From Sphingobium sp. AP50 (GTDB lineage: Bacteria; Pseudomonadota; Alphaproteobacteria; Sphingomonadales; Sphingomonadaceae), in NCBI RefSeq assembly GCF_900109095.1, contig NZ_FNYZ01000004.1:222270-286269 (forward strand): a DNA stretch of 64,000 nucleotides. The letters are read 5' to 3'. Positions 42,866-53,452 of the stretch are shown in pieces; position 1 is the first letter of the stretch, and each line of letters starts with the position of its first letter. A program made the position numbers and the translations under genes. The notes below the pieces were generated by a model. That model was given only the letters and a program-made list of their open reading frames with translations. It did not search any database and had not been told where the DNA came from.

Positions 42866-43636
42866 TCAGGCCGCCGCCTGCTCCGCAATCAGCGACAGGA
42901 TAGAGGCGGCATGCTCCTTCCGACAGATTAGCAGGTCGGGCAGATAGACGTCGCTCTGATTATAGACGAGCGGCGACCCGTCGATCCGCGAGCAATGCAG
43001 GCCGTGGGCCAGCGCCACAGCAGCAGGCGCCATGCTGTCCCATTCATATTGGCCGCCGCTATGCAGGTAGATATCGGCCTGCCCCAATATCACGGCCATC
43101 GCCTTCGCCCCGGCGCTTCCCATGGGGACCAGTTCGGCGTCCAGCGCCTGTGCCACCGCGACAGCTTCGGCCGCCGGGCGCGTGCGACTGACCACCATGC
43201 GCAGCTTTTCGGGCGCAGGCGGCACTTCGCGCGGCTGATCGGATCGCAGCACCGTGCCGCCGTCCAAACCGGGCAACGCCACCGCACCGACCACGGCTTC
43301 GCCATCGATCGCCATGCCAACATGCACCGCCCAGTCAGCTCGCGCTTCGCCATATTCGCGCGTGCCATCGACCGGATCGACTATCCACACCCGGCTTTTG
43401 GCCAGTCGGTCAGCATTGTCCTTCTCTTCCTCGGACAGCAGCCCATCCTCGCCCCGCACTTCGCGCAGGGCATGGCAAAGAAACTGGTTGGCGGTCTGGT
43501 CCCCCGCCTTGCCCAATGCCTTGGGGCTGAAGATACCGCTGTCGCGCACATCCACCAGGATGCGCCCCGCAACTTCGGCCAGATGCGCGGCGAGGTCGGC
43601 GTCGCTCATCGCCTTGACGTCAACGGGCGCGCTCAT
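42866..43636 (-). CDS. cysQ: 3'(2'),5'-bisphosphate nucleotidase (CysQ family)
   Basis: 256 residues of the inositol-monophosphatase-like lithium-sensitive phosphatases. Metal sites are visible as [21 protein letters not shown] and [16 protein letters not shown]. CysQ hydrolyses 3'-phosphoadenosine 5'-phosphate, the by-product of sulfate reduction. The ATG overlaps the stop of cysNC (ATGA), so it is co-translated with the sulfate activation enzymes. Confidence 0.92.
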   Translation of the reverse strand: MSAPVDVKAMSDADLAAHLAEVAGRILVDVRDSGIFSPKALGKAGDQTANQFLCHALREVRGEDGLLSEEEKDNADRLAKSRVWIVDPVDGTREYGEARADWAVHVGMAIDGEAVVGAVALPGLDGGTVLRSDQPREVPPAPEKLRMVVSRTRPAAEAVAVAQALDAELVPMGSAGAKAMAVILGQADIYLHSGGQYEWDSMAPAAVALAHGLHCSRIDGSPLVYNQSDVYLPDLLICRKEHAASILSLIAEQAAA

Positions 43637-45546
43637 GGGATCAACCGGGCGACAATGGCGTCAGCCGCTTCCTCGGCGGTCATCGCGGTGGTGTCGACGC
43701 GAATTTCCGGATCGTGCGGCGGCTCATAGGGGCTGTCGATGCCGGTGAAGTTCTTGAGCTCACCCGACCGCGCCTTCTTGTACAGGCCCTTGACGTCGCG
43801 CGCCTCCGCCTCCGCCAGCGGGGTGTCGATATGCACCTCGATAAACTCGCCCGGCTGCATCATCTGCCGCACCATGTCGCGTTCCGACCGGAAGGGCGAG
43901 ATAAAGGCCGTGATCACGATCAGGCCCGCATCGGTCATCAGCTTGGCGACTTCGCCCACGCGGCGGATATTTTCCACCCGGTCGGCATCGGTAAAGCCCA
44001 GATCCTTGTTCAGGCCGTGGCGCACATTGTCCCCATCCAGCAGGAAGGTGTGCCGGTTCATCCGCGCCAGCTTCTTCTCGACCAGATTGGCGATGGTCGA
44101 CTTGCCCGCCCCCGACAGGCCGGTGAACCACAGCACGGCCGGCTTCTGGTTCTTCATCCCCGCATGGCTCTCGCGGCTGACATCGGTCGGCTGCCAGTGA
44201 ACATTCTGCGCCCGGCGCAGGCTGAAGTGCAGCATCCCCGCCGCCACGGTGGCATTGGTGATCTTGTCGATCAGGATGAAGCCGCCCAGCGTCCGGTTCT
44301 GCGCATAGGGTTCGAACACGATCGGCTTGTCGGTCGACAAGTTGGCGACACCAATGGCGTTGAGGTCCAGCGTCTTGGCCGCCAGATGCTCCATCGTGTT
44401 GACGTTGACCTGATATTTGGGCTGCTGCACCGTCGCGGAAACGGTCTGCGTACCGACCTTGAGCCAATAGGCACGGCCGGGCAGCATTTCCTCATCCGCC
44501 ATCCAGACGATCGTCGCCTCGAACTGGTCAGCAACCTGCGGCGGATTGTCCGCAGCCGCGATCACATCGCCGCGCGAACAGTCTACTTCGTCGGCGAAGC
44601 AGATCGTCACCGACTGGCCGGCAACCGCCTGATCCAGATCGCCATCAAGCGTCACGACGCGCGTCACCACGCTGGTCTTGCCCGACGGCAGGACACGTAC
44701 GGCGTCGCCGGGCTTTACCGTACCGGTCGCGATCTGGCCGGAAAAGCCCCGGAAGTCGAGATTGGGGCGATTGACCCACTGCACCGCCATGCGGAAGGGC
44801 TTTTCCGCGTCGGTCGCGCTGTTAACCTCGACCGTTTCCAGATGTTCGATCAGCGCCGGCCCCTGATACCAGGGGGTATTGTCCGACGGGCCGGTGATAT
44901 TGTCGCCCTTGAAGCCGGAAATCGGGATCGGGGTGAAGGCCTGAATACCAATCGACTGGGCGAAGGCGCTGTAATCCTTCAGGATTTCATCGTAGACGGC
45001 CTGATCATAGCCAACCAGATCCATCTTGTTGATCGCCAGCACGATATTCTTGATGCCGATCAGATGCGCCAGATAGCTGTGGCGGCGGGTCTGGGTCAGC
45101 ACACCCTTGCGCGCGTCGATCAGGATGACCGCCAGATCGGCGGTCGAAGCACCCGTCACCATGTTGCGGGTATATTGTTCGTGGCCCGGCGTATCAGCGA
45201 CGATGAACTTGCGCTTTTCAGTCGCGAAGAAGCGATAGGCGACGTCGATGGTGATGCCCTGCTCACGCTCGGCGGCCAGCCCGTCGACCAACAGGGCGAA
45301 GTCGATTTCCTGCCCCTGCGTGCCGACGCGCTTGCTGTCGGCCTCCAGCGCGGCAAGCTGATCCTCGAAGATCATCTTGCTGTCATAGAGAAGGCGGCCG
45401 ATCAGCGTCGACTTGCCGTCATCCACCGACCCGCAGGTGATGAAGCGCAGCATCGTCTTATGCTCATGCACCTTCAGATACTGATCGATATCTTCCGCAA
45501 TCAGGGCGTCGGTTTTGTAGATGGGGTCTGCGAGTGTGTCGGTCAT
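43633..45546 (-). CDS. cysNC: Bifunctional sulfate adenylyltransferase subunit 1 / APS kinase (CysN-CysC fusion)
   Basis: 637 residues. The N-terminal GTPase of CysN has G1 [20 protein letters not shown]3 [13 protein letters not shown] and G4 AINKMD, followed by EF-Tu-like barrels ([22 protein letters not shown]). From about residue 445 a complete APS kinase follows ([52 protein letters not shown]). Together with CysD it makes APS and phosphorylates it to PAPS in the cytoplasm. The fusion is common in alphaproteobacteria. Confidence 0.96.
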   Translation of the reverse strand: MTDTLADPIYKTDALIAEDIDQYLKVHEHKTMLRFITCGSVDDGKSTLIGRLLYDSKMIFEDQLAALEADSKRVGTQGQEIDFALLVDGLAAEREQGITIDVAYRFFATEKRKFIVADTPGHEQYTRNMVTGASTADLAVILIDARKGVLTQTRRHSYLAHLIGIKNIVLAINKMDLVGYDQAVYDEILKDYSAFAQSIGIQAFTPIPISGFKGDNITGPSDNTPWYQGPALIEHLETVEVNSATDAEKPFRMAVQWVNRPNLDFRGFSGQIATGTVKPGDAVRVLPSGKTSVVTRVVTLDGDLDQAVAGQSVTICFADEVDCSRGDVIAAADNPPQVADQFEATIVWMADEEMLPGRAYWLKVGTQTVSATVQQPKYQVNVNTMEHLAAKTLDLNAIGVANLSTDKPIVFEPYAQNRTLGGFILIDKITNATVAAGMLHFSLRRAQNVHWQPTDVSRESHAGMKNQKPAVLWFTGLSGAGKSTIANLVEKKLARMNRHTFLLDGDNVRHGLNKDLGFTDADRVENIRRVGEVAKLMTDAGLIVITAFISPFRSERDMVRQMMQPGEFIEVHIDTPLAEAEARDVKGLYKKARSGELKNFTGIDSPYEPPHDPEIRVDTTAMTAEEAADAIVARLIP

Positions 45547-45675
45547 GTCGCTACCTCGTCATCCCGGCTAAGGCGGGAATAAATGTCTTTGGGAGAGGTT
45601 CGGCCTGGTGGCCCAAGGCCCCGGCTTTCGCCGGGGTTGACGCTTCGTCACCCGTTACGCGGATGACGTGGCGCG
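45547..45675. repeat. Short hairpin repeats between cysD and cysNC
   Basis: TCCCG (45562-45566) pairs with CGGGA (45574-45578), and CCCCGGC (45619-45625) pairs with GCCGGGG (45630-45636). The sequences (CATCCCGGCTAAGGCGGG; CCCCGGCTTTCGCCGGGG) are a scattered repeat family of sphingomonads and lie inside the operon, where they could tune mRNA levels. Confidence 0.6.
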
Positions 45676-46590
45676 TCAGAAATAGCCTTCCTGCTTCTTC
45701 TTCTCCATGCCGGCGCCGCCCGCATCCTTGTCGATCGCGCGCCCCTGCCGCTCGCTGGTGGTGGTCAGCAGCGTTTCCTGAATCACTTCAGGCAGCGTCT
45801 TCGCCTCGCTCTCGACAGCGCCGGTCAGCGGATAACAGCCCAGCGTGCGGAAACGGATCGAACGCATCACCGGCTCTTCGCCCGGTTGCAGCGGGAAGCG
45901 ATCGTCATCGACCATCAGCAACATGCCATCGCGCTCCACGGTCGGGCGCTGGTCCGCAAAATAGAGCGGCACGATCGGCACATCGTTCAGATGGATATAT
46001 TGCCAGATATCCAACTCGGTCCAGTTGCTGATCGGGAAGACGCGGATGCTCTCACCCTTGTTCTTGCGGGCATTATAGAGGTTCCACAATTCCGGGCGCT
46101 GGTTCTTCGGGTCCCAGCCATGCGAGGCTGTCCGGAAAGAGAAGATGCGCTCCTTTGCGCGGCTCTTTTCCTCGTCCCGCCGTGCGCCGCCGAACGCCGC
46201 GTCGAAGCCGTACAGGTTGAGCGCCTGCTTCAGCCCCTCGGTCTTCCACATGTCGGTATGCAGCGCGCCATGGTCGAACGGGTTGATCCCCCGCTCCTTG
46301 GCTTCCGGATTCTGATAGACCAGCAATTCCATGCCGCTATCGCGCGCCATCTTGTCGCGCAATTCGTACATGGCCTGGAACTTCCATGTCGTATCGACAT
46401 GCAGCAGAGGAAAGGGCGGCGGCGAAGGATAAAAGGCCTTGCGCGCAAGATGCAGCATCACCGCGCTGTCCTTGCCCACGGAATAGAGCATCACCGGCTT
46501 TTCCGCTTCCGCCACAACTTCACGCATGATGTGGATGGCTTCTGCTTCCAGCCGTTCCAGATGCGTCAGACTATTTGCGGCGGTCGCCAT
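45676..46590 (-). CDS. cysD: Sulfate adenylyltransferase subunit 2
   Basis: 304 residues of the PAPS-reductase/ATP-pyrophosphatase fold. Key parts: [23 protein letters not shown] (PP-loop), [43 protein letters not shown], and the C-terminal [15 protein letters not shown]. It adenylates sulfate together with CysN. The start at 46590 gives [21 protein letters not shown], the normal N-terminus. A LuxR-type gene is divergent 83 nt away. Confidence 0.96.
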   Translation of the reverse strand: MATAANSLTHLERLEAEAIHIMREVVAEAEKPVMLYSVGKDSAVMLHLARKAFYPSPPPFPLLHVDTTWKFQAMYELRDKMARDSGMELLVYQNPEAKERGINPFDHGALHTDMWKTEGLKQALNLYGFDAAFGGARRDEEKSRAKERIFSFRTASHGWDPKNQRPELWNLYNARKNKGESIRVFPISNWTELDIWQYIHLNDVPIVPLYFADQRPTVERDGMLLMVDDDRFPLQPGEEPVMRSIRFRTLGCYPLTGAVESEAKTLPEVIQETLLTTTSERQGRAIDKDAGGAGMEKKKQEGYF

Positions 46591-46673
46591 CAACGAATCC
46601 CTTTCTCTCGGTCGTCCGGTATGGACATTGATACAGGCATGACATTTCCACGAACCTCCCATATGGGAGGGGC

Positions 46674-47771
46674 ATGCAACTCACCAGCGCCGATGAAACA
46701 GACCTGCTCATGCCGCTTTATGCCGGTGTGCATGATCAAAGCCGGTGGCAATCCTTTCTGGCACGCCTGCAACGTCGTACCGGCGCGGACCATGCAGCCC
46801 TGATTCTGGGCCGGAATGATGCCCCCATGGATCAGGCAACCGAAATATCGTCCGGCCGCAATCTGCGGGAAGAGGCCGATAAAATCGGACTCGCTCGACA
46901 TTATGCAGCGGAGCGCCTGCCTTACCGAACCTTGCGACCCGGCCGCGTCTACGGGGCGGCCGAACTTGTGCTGCATGATGCGGCGATGCGATCCGCCCAT
47001 CAGCATTTCAACGAGCAATTGGGGGTCAGCGACCGCCGGGTCATTCGCATCAGGGATCAGGAAGGCGCCAGCGCCTGGCTGAGCCTGGCACGCAATGACC
47101 AGAGCTTCTCCGCCAGCGATGGCGCCCTGCTGATCGCGGTCGCGCCGCATGTCGCGGTCGCGCTGCGCAATTTCGTCCAGACGGAAGGTCTGCGCATTCA
47201 GGCGACCATGGCCCAGCATGCGCTGGCGCGGGGCAGGATCGGTTGGATCGCCTTTGATCAAGACGCCCGCATTGTTGCGCGCGACGAGGCGATGGCCGCC
47301 CTGCTGCCGATCACCACCGACGAGCGATTGCGCACAGACAGAATGGAAACGCGGCAGATGCTGTTGCACATGGCGGCAGAGGCAGCGAATGCAGCGAATA
47401 ACGCCTATGTTGCGCCCCGCGTCGTGACGCTGCTCGACACGCCGCACCTCGACGCGGTGCTGGTTCCCTTGCCAGACAGTCCCGCCATCGCACTGGCGAC
47501 GCCGGTGTTGCTGGCACTTTGCCGCCTGTCCCCGCAGCCGGGCGAAGGCCGCGCCGCGCTGCTGGCCGAGTTGTTCGACCTCCCAAGACGAGAGGCGGAA
47601 CTGGCGCTGGCGATCAGCGACGGCCTTTCGATCGCCGAAGCCGCGACCCTGCTGGGCCTGACCCAGGAAACCGCGCGCAACTATTCGAAGCGCATCTATG
47701 CCAGAATGGGCGTGCGCGGACAGGCCGAACTGGTGCGCCGCGTACTTCTCAGCAACGCCCTGCTAGGCTGA
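46674..47771 (+). CDS. LuxR-type helix-turn-helix regulator
   Basis: 365 residues. The C-terminus carries a LuxR/NarL-type DNA-binding domain ([59 protein letters not shown]). The N-terminal about 290 residues show no recognised sensor domain, though [20 protein letters not shown] is a start often seen in sphingomonad regulators of this size. GGGAGGGG precedes the ATG. Its last bases overlap the convergent AKR gene. Targets unknown; cysD or the fucose-type genes are the neighbours. Confidence 0.82.
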   Translation: MQLTSADETDLLMPLYAGVHDQSRWQSFLARLQRRTGADHAALILGRNDAPMDQATEISSGRNLREEADKIGLARHYAAERLPYRTLRPGRVYGAAELVLHDAAMRSAHQHFNEQLGVSDRRVIRIRDQEGASAWLSLARNDQSFSASDGALLIAVAPHVAVALRNFVQTEGLRIQATMAQHALARGRIGWIAFDQDARIVARDEAMAALLPITTDERLRTDRMETRQMLLHMAAEAANAANNAYVAPRVVTLLDTPHLDAVLVPLPDSPAIALATPVLLALCRLSPQPGEGRAALLAELFDLPRREAELALAISDGLSIAEAATLLGLTQETARNYSKRIYARMGVRGQAELVRRVLLSNALLG

Positions 47772-48764
47772 AGGCACCGGCGAACGCGGATCGATCAATG
47801 CTTCATCCTTTAGCGTCTGCCAGAAAGCCGCCGGAATCGCCTGCCCCATCAAGTCCAGCGCGGATTGCAGATGCCGGACCGATCCGATGCCCGGTATCAC
47901 CGTCGCGACCGCCAGATGAGCGAGCGGAAATTGCAGCGCCGCCGCGCCGAGCGCGATGCCGAAATCGGCGCAAATATCCTCCATCCGCCCGACCCGCGCG
48001 ACGATATCGGCCGGCGCTGGCCCATAATCATAGTGAACCGCACCGCCATGGCGGACGCCCTGTGCCAATATGCCCGAGTTGAACGGTCCACCCAATATGA
48101 TGCGAACGCCTTTCTGCATGCATAGCGGCAGCAGTCTGTCGAGCGGCGCCTGTTCCAGCAAGGTATAGCGTCCCGCTAGCAAGATCAGGTCGATGTCGGC
48201 ACGGGCCATCACCTCCTCGCACACCGCGATCTCATTGACGCCCAGCCCGATCGCGCCGACCACACCCGCCGCGCGCAATTCGGTAAGCGCCCGAAAACCG
48301 CCGTCCATCAATTCGCGCATCCGCGCATCATGAGCGTCGCCATGGGCGAAGCGGCCGATGTCGTGGACGTAAAGAATATCGATCCGATCCCGTCGCAAGC
48401 GCTGTCGGCTCGCTTCATAGGAGCGCATCACCGCATCATAGCTATAGTCGAAGGCGCTCTGATAGGGCTCCGGCGACACGAACCCCTGTCGCTGTTGCGA
48501 CAGGTCGGCGTCCGGCACGGGATCTAGCCGTCGGCCGACCTTGGTGGACAGGATCGCCTCGCCCTGCGGATCGAGATCGGCCAGCACCGCGCCCAACCGC
48601 TTTTCGCTGAGGCCGAAACCATAATGGGGCGCCGTGTCGAAATAGCGTAGCCCGGCATCCCAGGCCGCCTCGACAACCGCCCGCGCCTCCGCCTCCGAAA
48701 TGGCGCGATGCAGATTGCCGATCGCCGCCGCGCCAAAGCCCAGCCTGCCGAAATCCAGCGTCAT
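47763..48764 (-). CDS. Aldo/keto reductase, L-fucose (D-threo-aldose) 1-dehydrogenase type
   Basis: 333 residues with the AKR tetrad: D43 and Y48 in YFDTAPHYG, K75 in LSTKVG and the histidine in ILYVHDIGRF. The opening LGFGAAAIGNLHRAISEAEARAVVEAAWDAGLRYFDTAPHYGFGLSEKRLG is that of the D-threo-aldose/L-fucose dehydrogenase and pyridoxal dehydrogenase branch. It would oxidise L-fucose (or a related 6-deoxy sugar) to the lactone with NAD(P). Its start overlaps the stop of the lactonase gene (ATGA), consistent with consecutive pathway steps. Confidence 0.82.
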   Translation of the reverse strand: MTLDFGRLGFGAAAIGNLHRAISEAEARAVVEAAWDAGLRYFDTAPHYGFGLSEKRLGAVLADLDPQGEAILSTKVGRRLDPVPDADLSQQRQGFVSPEPYQSAFDYSYDAVMRSYEASRQRLRRDRIDILYVHDIGRFAHGDAHDARMRELMDGGFRALTELRAAGVVGAIGLGVNEIAVCEEVMARADIDLILLAGRYTLLEQAPLDRLLPLCMQKGVRIILGGPFNSGILAQGVRHGGAVHYDYGPAPADIVARVGRMEDICADFGIALGAAALQFPLAHLAVATVIPGIGSVRHLQSALDLMGQAIPAAFWQTLKDEALIDPRSPVPSA

Positions 48765-49633
48765 GCCGCTCCCTCCAGCCCATAAAAGGCGCGCGCCGCC
48801 CCCTCGAACAGGCGTGCGCGTCCATCCGCATCCAGATCGCCCGCCAGACGCAACGCATCGTCGATCCAGTCGCCATAGCTGTCGCCCATATGCAGCAGCA
48901 CCGGCCAGTCGCTGCCCCACATCACCCGGTCGCCAAAGCAGGACAGGATATGCGCGACATAGGGCGCGAGAGCATCCGCCGCCTGCCCCTGCGCCTGTTC
49001 GGTGCGCAGGCCCGACAACTTGCACCAGATATTGGCATAACGGGCGAGCGCCGCCATCTCTGCGCGCCAAGGGTCTAGGATCAGGTCGGCGGCCAAGGGC
49101 TTTGCCCCATGGTCGATCACGATCGGCAGGTCCGGCCAGCGTTCGGCAAGGCGCGCAATGACCGGCAGATGGCGCGGCTGGATCAGCGCGTCGAACCGCA
49201 GGCCATGGTCGATCATCGCCCCGATCGCCGGGGAGAGGGCATCGTCCAATATCCAATCACTCTCCTCTATGCTCTGAAGCATCGGCCGCAGCCCGACAAA
49301 TTTGGGCTGGGTCGCCAGCCGGGCAATCCGCGCCGGAGCATTCCCTGCCTCCAGCGCGACCCAACCGACCACGCCCAGCACCAGCGGATCGTCCGCCACC
49401 AGATCGAGCATCCAGTCGGTATCGCGATCGTCAGGCTGCGACTGGACCAATATCGTCCCCGCCATATCCAGCCCCTGCGTCGACGCGCGCAGATCGTCGG
49501 GCAGGAAGTCGCGATACAGCAACGGCCAGTCCGCATCGGGCCAGGCCTGCCCCGGACCGCCGATCCGCCAGAAGTGCTGGTGCGAATCCAGAATGCGGGT
49601 CGAAATCGGGGCCAAAATCGGGGGTCGCGTCAT
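48761..49633 (-). CDS. Amidohydrolase-2 family sugar lactonase (L-fuconolactonase-like)
   Basis: 290 residues. N-terminal metal motif ILDSHQHFW, a conserved WPDADWPLLYRDFLPDDL, middle LPIVIDHGAKP and C-terminal MWGSDWPVL are the COG3618 signatures of L-fuconolactonase and L-rhamnono-lactonase. It opens the lactone formed by the AKR, giving the aldonate. It is divergent from the FAH-family hydrolase gene across an operator-containing interval. Confidence 0.85.
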   Translation of the reverse strand: MTRPPILAPISTRILDSHQHFWRIGGPGQAWPDADWPLLYRDFLPDDLRASTQGLDMAGTILVQSQPDDRDTDWMLDLVADDPLVLGVVGWVALEAGNAPARIARLATQPKFVGLRPMLQSIEESDWILDDALSPAIGAMIDHGLRFDALIQPRHLPVIARLAERWPDLPIVIDHGAKPLAADLILDPWRAEMAALARYANIWCKLSGLRTEQAQGQAADALAPYVAHILSCFGDRVMWGSDWPVLLHMGDSYGDWIDDALRLAGDLDADGRARLFEGAARAFYGLEGAA

Positions 49634-49689
49634 GCGCCGTCCTCGTGCATGTTCGCCCTTGCCTGTCGCATCATCCTCTTACCTTGTCA

Positions 49690-49727
49690 TTCCAACAAAC
49701 ATACGACATCATACAACATGATTGACG
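49690..49727. promoter_or_regulatory. Operator-like site in the divergent lactonase / hydrolase promoter
   Basis: CATCATACAACATGATT (49707-49723) closely resembles the core GTCATACAACATAAT of the site upstream of the GH28 gene and the sites at 591 and 3083. Position between divergent genes suits control of both by one repressor. Confidence 0.5.
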
Positions 49728-49773
49728 GCTGTCCATGCCGCTCCGTCACATGCCATAAGAAAGGACGTCTATA

Positions 49774-50622
49774 ATGAAATTGTGCCGCATCGGGGAAGCC
49801 GGTCAGGAACGCCCGGCCCTGGTCGATGCCGACGGTCGCCTGCGTGACCTGTCCGCCCATATTACCGATCTGGATGGCGCGGCGATCGGACCGGAAGAAC
49901 TGGCCCGCCTCGCCGCGATCGACGTCGATAGCCTGCCCGTGGTCGAAGGCCCGGTCCGCTATGGCCCGCCCGTCACCGGCACGCGCCAGTTCGTCGCGAT
50001 CGGCCTCAACTATGCCGATCATGCCGCCGAATCCAACCTGCCGATCCCGGCGGAACCCGTCGTCTTCAACAAATGGGTCAGCTGCATTCAGGGGCCGAAC
50101 GACCCGGTGATCGTGCCCAGGGACTCGCTCAAGACAGATTGGGAAGTCGAACTGGGCGTCATCATCGGCAGCGCCGCGCATAATGTCAGCGAAGCCGACG
50201 CCCTGTCCCATGTCGCGGGCTATTGCGTGATCAACGACGTGTCGGAACGCGCATGGCAAACCGAACGCGGCGCGACCTGGGACAAGGGCAAGGGCTTCCC
50301 GACCTTCGGCCCGGTCGGTCCCTGGCTGGTGACGAGCGACGAAGTGGGCGATCCGCAGGCCCTGTCCATGTGGCTGGACGTCAATGGCGAGCGCAAGCAG
50401 GACGGCAGCACGAAGACGATGATCTTCACCGTCGAACAGATCGTCGCCTATGTCAGCCAGTTCATGACGCTGCTGCCCGGCGACATCATCACCACCGGCA
50501 CACCGCCCGGCGTCGGTCTGGGGCAGAAGCCCGAGCCTTGGTATCTCAAGGCCGGCGACGTCGTCGCGCTGGGTATCGAGAAGCTGGGCGAACAGCAGCA
50601 GAGCTTCATCGCCGCCAATTGA
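49774..50622 (+). CDS. FAH-family 2,4-diketo-3-deoxy-L-fuconate/rhamnonate hydrolase
   Basis: 282 residues of the fumarylacetoacetate hydrolase family. GTRQFVAIGLNYADHAAESNLPIP, the metal ligands in DWEVELGVIIG (E-x-E), INDVSERAWQ and the C-terminal LLPGDIITTGTPPGVGLG are clear. In the oxidative L-fucose and L-rhamnose routes this class cleaves the shared 2,4-diketo intermediate to pyruvate and lactate. The SDR expected for the preceding step follows 57 nt downstream. AAAGGAC ahead of the ATG is a good ribosome site. Confidence 0.85.
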   Translation: MKLCRIGEAGQERPALVDADGRLRDLSAHITDLDGAAIGPEELARLAAIDVDSLPVVEGPVRYGPPVTGTRQFVAIGLNYADHAAESNLPIPAEPVVFNKWVSCIQGPNDPVIVPRDSLKTDWEVELGVIIGSAAHNVSEADALSHVAGYCVINDVSERAWQTERGATWDKGKGFPTFGPVGPWLVTSDEVGDPQALSMWLDVNGERKQDGSTKTMIFTVEQIVAYVSQFMTLLPGDIITTGTPPGVGLGQKPEPWYLKAGDVVALGIEKLGEQQQSFIAAN

Positions 50623-50642
50623 CAGCCTCCCATCATCCCGCT

Positions 50643-50670
50643 TAAACATCATACATATTATCAAATATGG
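50643..50670 (+). promoter_or_regulatory. Operator-like site before the SDR gene
   Basis: AACATCATACATATTATC, followed by AAATATG, lies in the 57-bp gap before the SDR start and resembles the sites at 49707 and 60409. It may mark a second, internal control point. Confidence 0.4.
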
Positions 50671-50679
50671 AGCAGGAAC

Positions 50680-51408
50680 ATGGGGCGCCTCTCAGGCAAG
50701 ACAGCATTGGTGACGGCGGCGGGGCAGGGAATAGGCCGCGCCACCGTCGAGGCTTTCATCCGTGAAGGGGCGCGCGTCATCGCAACCGACGTGCGCGCCG
50801 ATGCCCTGACCGGACTGGACGGAGCAGAAGCCAAGGCGCTGGACGTCACCGATCCCGCCGCGGTGCAGGCCATTGCGGCGGATCATCCCGATCTCGACAT
50901 TCTCTATAATTGCGCCGGCCGGGTGCATGCGGGCACCATCCTTAACTGTGACGAGGATGAGTGGAGTTTCTCCAACAGCCTGAACGTCACCGCCCAATAT
51001 CGCATGATCCGGGCCGTACTGCCGAACATGATCGCGCGCGGCGGCGGATCGATCATCAACATGTCGTCCATCTGTTCCAGCATAAAGGCGGTGCCCAACC
51101 GCTTCGCCTATGGCGCGACCAAGGCGGCGGTGATCGGCCTCACCAAATCGGTCGCGGTCGATTTCGTGACGAAGGGGATACGCTGCAACGCCATCTGCCC
51201 CGGCACGGTCGAGACGCCTTCGCTGATCCAGCGGCTCCACGACACTGGCGATTTCGAGAAGGCCTATGCCGAATTCACCGCGCGGCAGGCGATGGGCCGT
51301 TTCGGCCGGGTCGAGGAACTGGCGGCGCTGGCCGTGTATCTGGCCTCGGACGAGTCTGCCTTCACCACCGGCACGGTCAATGTGATCGACGGCGGCTGGG
51401 TCAACTGA
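50680..51408 (+). CDS. SDR-family 2-keto-3-deoxy-L-fuconate (or rhamnonate) dehydrogenase
   Basis: 242 residues, a classical short-chain dehydrogenase: MGRLSGKTALVTAAGQGIGRA (cofactor loop), LYNCAGRVHAGTILNCDEDEW, IINMSSICSSIKAVPNRFAYGATKAAVIGLTKSVAVDF with the Tyr-x-x-x-Lys pair, and ICPGTVETPSL. It resembles human BDH2/DHRS6 and bacterial 2-keto-3-deoxy-L-fuconate dehydrogenase almost throughout, including CPGTV and VYLASDESAFTTG near the end. It oxidises C4 of the keto-deoxy acid before the FAH-type cleavage. Confidence 0.88.
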   Translation: MGRLSGKTALVTAAGQGIGRATVEAFIREGARVIATDVRADALTGLDGAEAKALDVTDPAAVQAIAADHPDLDILYNCAGRVHAGTILNCDEDEWSFSNSLNVTAQYRMIRAVLPNMIARGGGSIINMSSICSSIKAVPNRFAYGATKAAVIGLTKSVAVDFVTKGIRCNAICPGTVETPSLIQRLHDTGDFEKAYAEFTARQAMGRFGRVEELAALAVYLASDESAFTTGTVNVIDGGWVN

Positions 51409-51451
51409 CACGCATAAGCGCCGACACAAGAGCGCACACGATGGAGAGACG

Positions 51452-53452
51452 ATGATGAAGCGCAGCCTGATCTTATGGGCGGCATGGGCGGCGGCGATGC
51501 CGCTGGCCGCCAAGGCGCAGGAAGGGCCGCTGCTGGTCCATGTCTCCCCGGCGGGCGACGATCGCGCGCCCGGCACGCAGGCCCGGCCCGTGCGATCGCT
51601 CACCCGCGCGCAGGCGCTGGTGCGGCAGAATAATGCGAAGCGCGACGTCGCCGTCATTCTGGCCGATGGCACCTACAGCCTCGACGCCCCTCTCCTCTTC
51701 CGCCGTGCCGATGGCGGCCTCAATGGCCATGCTGTCACCTGGCGCGCGGCGGAGGGCGCGCACCCGATGCTGTCCGGCGGACTGGTGGTGAGCGACTTCA
51801 AACCCTATGATGCCGAGCGTCGCCTCTATGTCGCCGACGTGCCCAGAGGGATCGATGCGCGCCAGCTCTGGGTCGATGATGCGCTGGCGGAGCGGCCATG
51901 GATCGAGATCCGCGCGGCGGACGTCGCCTTTAACGCCACCGGCTTCGACATTCGCAATCCCGACCTGCAATGGCTCTCCACGCTCCAGCACCCTGAGCGG
52001 CTGGAACTGGAAGCGACCGGGTTCTTCACTGACCGCGTCTCGCCCGTGAAGGCGATCGCCGGCACCCGCGTCACCATGGCCCAGCCGGCATGGGACAATA
52101 ACAGCTGGGGCTATGACACGATCACCAAGCCGATCTTCCCGGACGACAGCCGGCTGTTTCTCGTCAATGCGCTGGAGTTTGTCGGCAAGACCAACGAGTG
52201 GCATGGCAAGCCCTATCAGTGGGTGATCGATCCGAAGGCGGGCAAGCTCTATCTGCGTATGGGGCTGGACGAGGATATCGGCCAACGCCGCGTCGTCCTG
52301 CCGCGCCTCGAAACATTGGTGTCGATCAGCGGCACGCCTGACGCCCCGGTCGAGCGGCTGCGGTTCGAAGGATTGCGCTTCTCGCACAGCAGCTGGCTCG
52401 GCCCTTCGCGTCCCACCGGCTATGCCAATCAGCAGAGCGGTTCCTTCCTGTTTGAAACCTCGCCGATCCGCCCGGCCGATGCGTGGACAACATGCGGCTG
52501 GGGCTGTGTCGAATTTGAATCGATGCGCCAGAAATGGCACCAGATGCCCGCCGCCGTGCAGGTGTCCGCCGCACGCGACATCGTCTTCGAAAAAAATCAA
52601 TTCTCGCAATTGGGACAGATCGGCCTTGGCATCGGCAATGACGCCAACGCCAATCTGTCGGGCGTGGGCCTCGCCACCAACAATATCCGTGTCGCGCGCA
52701 ACCGCTTCTCGGTCCTGTCGGGCAGTGCGATCATGGCCGGCGGCATCCGGGTGGAGGCACACCATCCCGAACAGGCGGCGCTCATCAACCGCGACATTGC
52801 GATCGAGGATAATATCGTCGCCACCGTATCGCAGGATTATAAGGATAATGCCGCGATCCTGACCACCTATGTCAGCGGCGCGCGCATCGTCCATAATGAC
52901 ATCAGCGACGCCCCCTATGATGGCATCGCCGTAGGCTGGGGCTGGGGCTATAATGACGCCGGCGGCAATCCCAATTATGACGAGAATGCCAAGGGCTATG
53001 TCCACCACGTCAGATATACGACGCCGACCACATTGCGCGACGCGCTGATCGAGGGGAACCGTATCCATGGCGTGAAGGGCTGGTTCATGGATGGCGGCGC
53101 GATCTACAACCTGTCGGCCAATCCGAACGCGATCGTGCGCGGCAACCACATCTTCGACATTGGCGACAAGATCGGCCTCTATCTGGACGAAGGATCGAAG
53201 CATTTCCGCGTGACCGGCAATGTGATCGAGACGCGCGGCAAATGGCTGAACATCAACACCGCGGGCAAAATGTACCGGCGCCGCATTTCGACCGACAATA
53301 TCGCCACCGGCAACTGGCACAACTCCGCCACCACCGGCGGCCGCTGGCTGGAGGAGATCGGCAATGTGGCGCGCGACAATATGCTGCTGCCCAATCGCGA
53401 CTGGCCAGCCGATGCGCAAAAGGTGATCGATGAAGCCGGGGTGCGGCCATGA
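51452..53452 (+). CDS. Secreted right-handed beta-helix glycan enzyme, GH141-like
   Basis: 666 residues with a signal peptide (MMKRSLILWAAWAAAMPLAAKAQ). The opening HVSPAGDDRAPGTQARPVRSLTRAQALVRQNNAKRDVAVILADGTYSLDAPLLFRRADGGL is the typical N-terminus of large parallel beta-helix glycan enzymes, and later turns are read as repeated asparagine ladders (FEKNQFSQLGQIGLGIGND; VRGNHIFDIGDKIGLYLDEGS). GH141, which includes an alpha-L-fucosidase of rhamnogalacturonan-II, has this form, but a family assignment needs a profile search. Its stop overlaps the GH78 start by 4 nt (ATGA), so the two are made together. Confidence 0.72.
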   Translation: MMKRSLILWAAWAAAMPLAAKAQEGPLLVHVSPAGDDRAPGTQARPVRSLTRAQALVRQNNAKRDVAVILADGTYSLDAPLLFRRADGGLNGHAVTWRAAEGAHPMLSGGLVVSDFKPYDAERRLYVADVPRGIDARQLWVDDALAERPWIEIRAADVAFNATGFDIRNPDLQWLSTLQHPERLELEATGFFTDRVSPVKAIAGTRVTMAQPAWDNNSWGYDTITKPIFPDDSRLFLVNALEFVGKTNEWHGKPYQWVIDPKAGKLYLRMGLDEDIGQRRVVLPRLETLVSISGTPDAPVERLRFEGLRFSHSSWLGPSRPTGYANQQSGSFLFETSPIRPADAWTTCGWGCVEFESMRQKWHQMPAAVQVSAARDIVFEKNQFSQLGQIGLGIGNDANANLSGVGLATNNIRVARNRFSVLSGSAIMAGGIRVEAHHPEQAALINRDIAIEDNIVATVSQDYKDNAAILTTYVSGARIVHNDISDAPYDGIAVGWGWGYNDAGGNPNYDENAKGYVHHVRYTTPTTLRDALIEGNRIHGVKGWFMDGGAIYNLSANPNAIVRGNHIFDIGDKIGLYLDEGSKHFRVTGNVIETRGKWLNINTAGKMYRRRISTDNIATGNWHNSATTGGRWLEEIGNVARDNMLLPNRDWPADAQKVIDEAGVRP

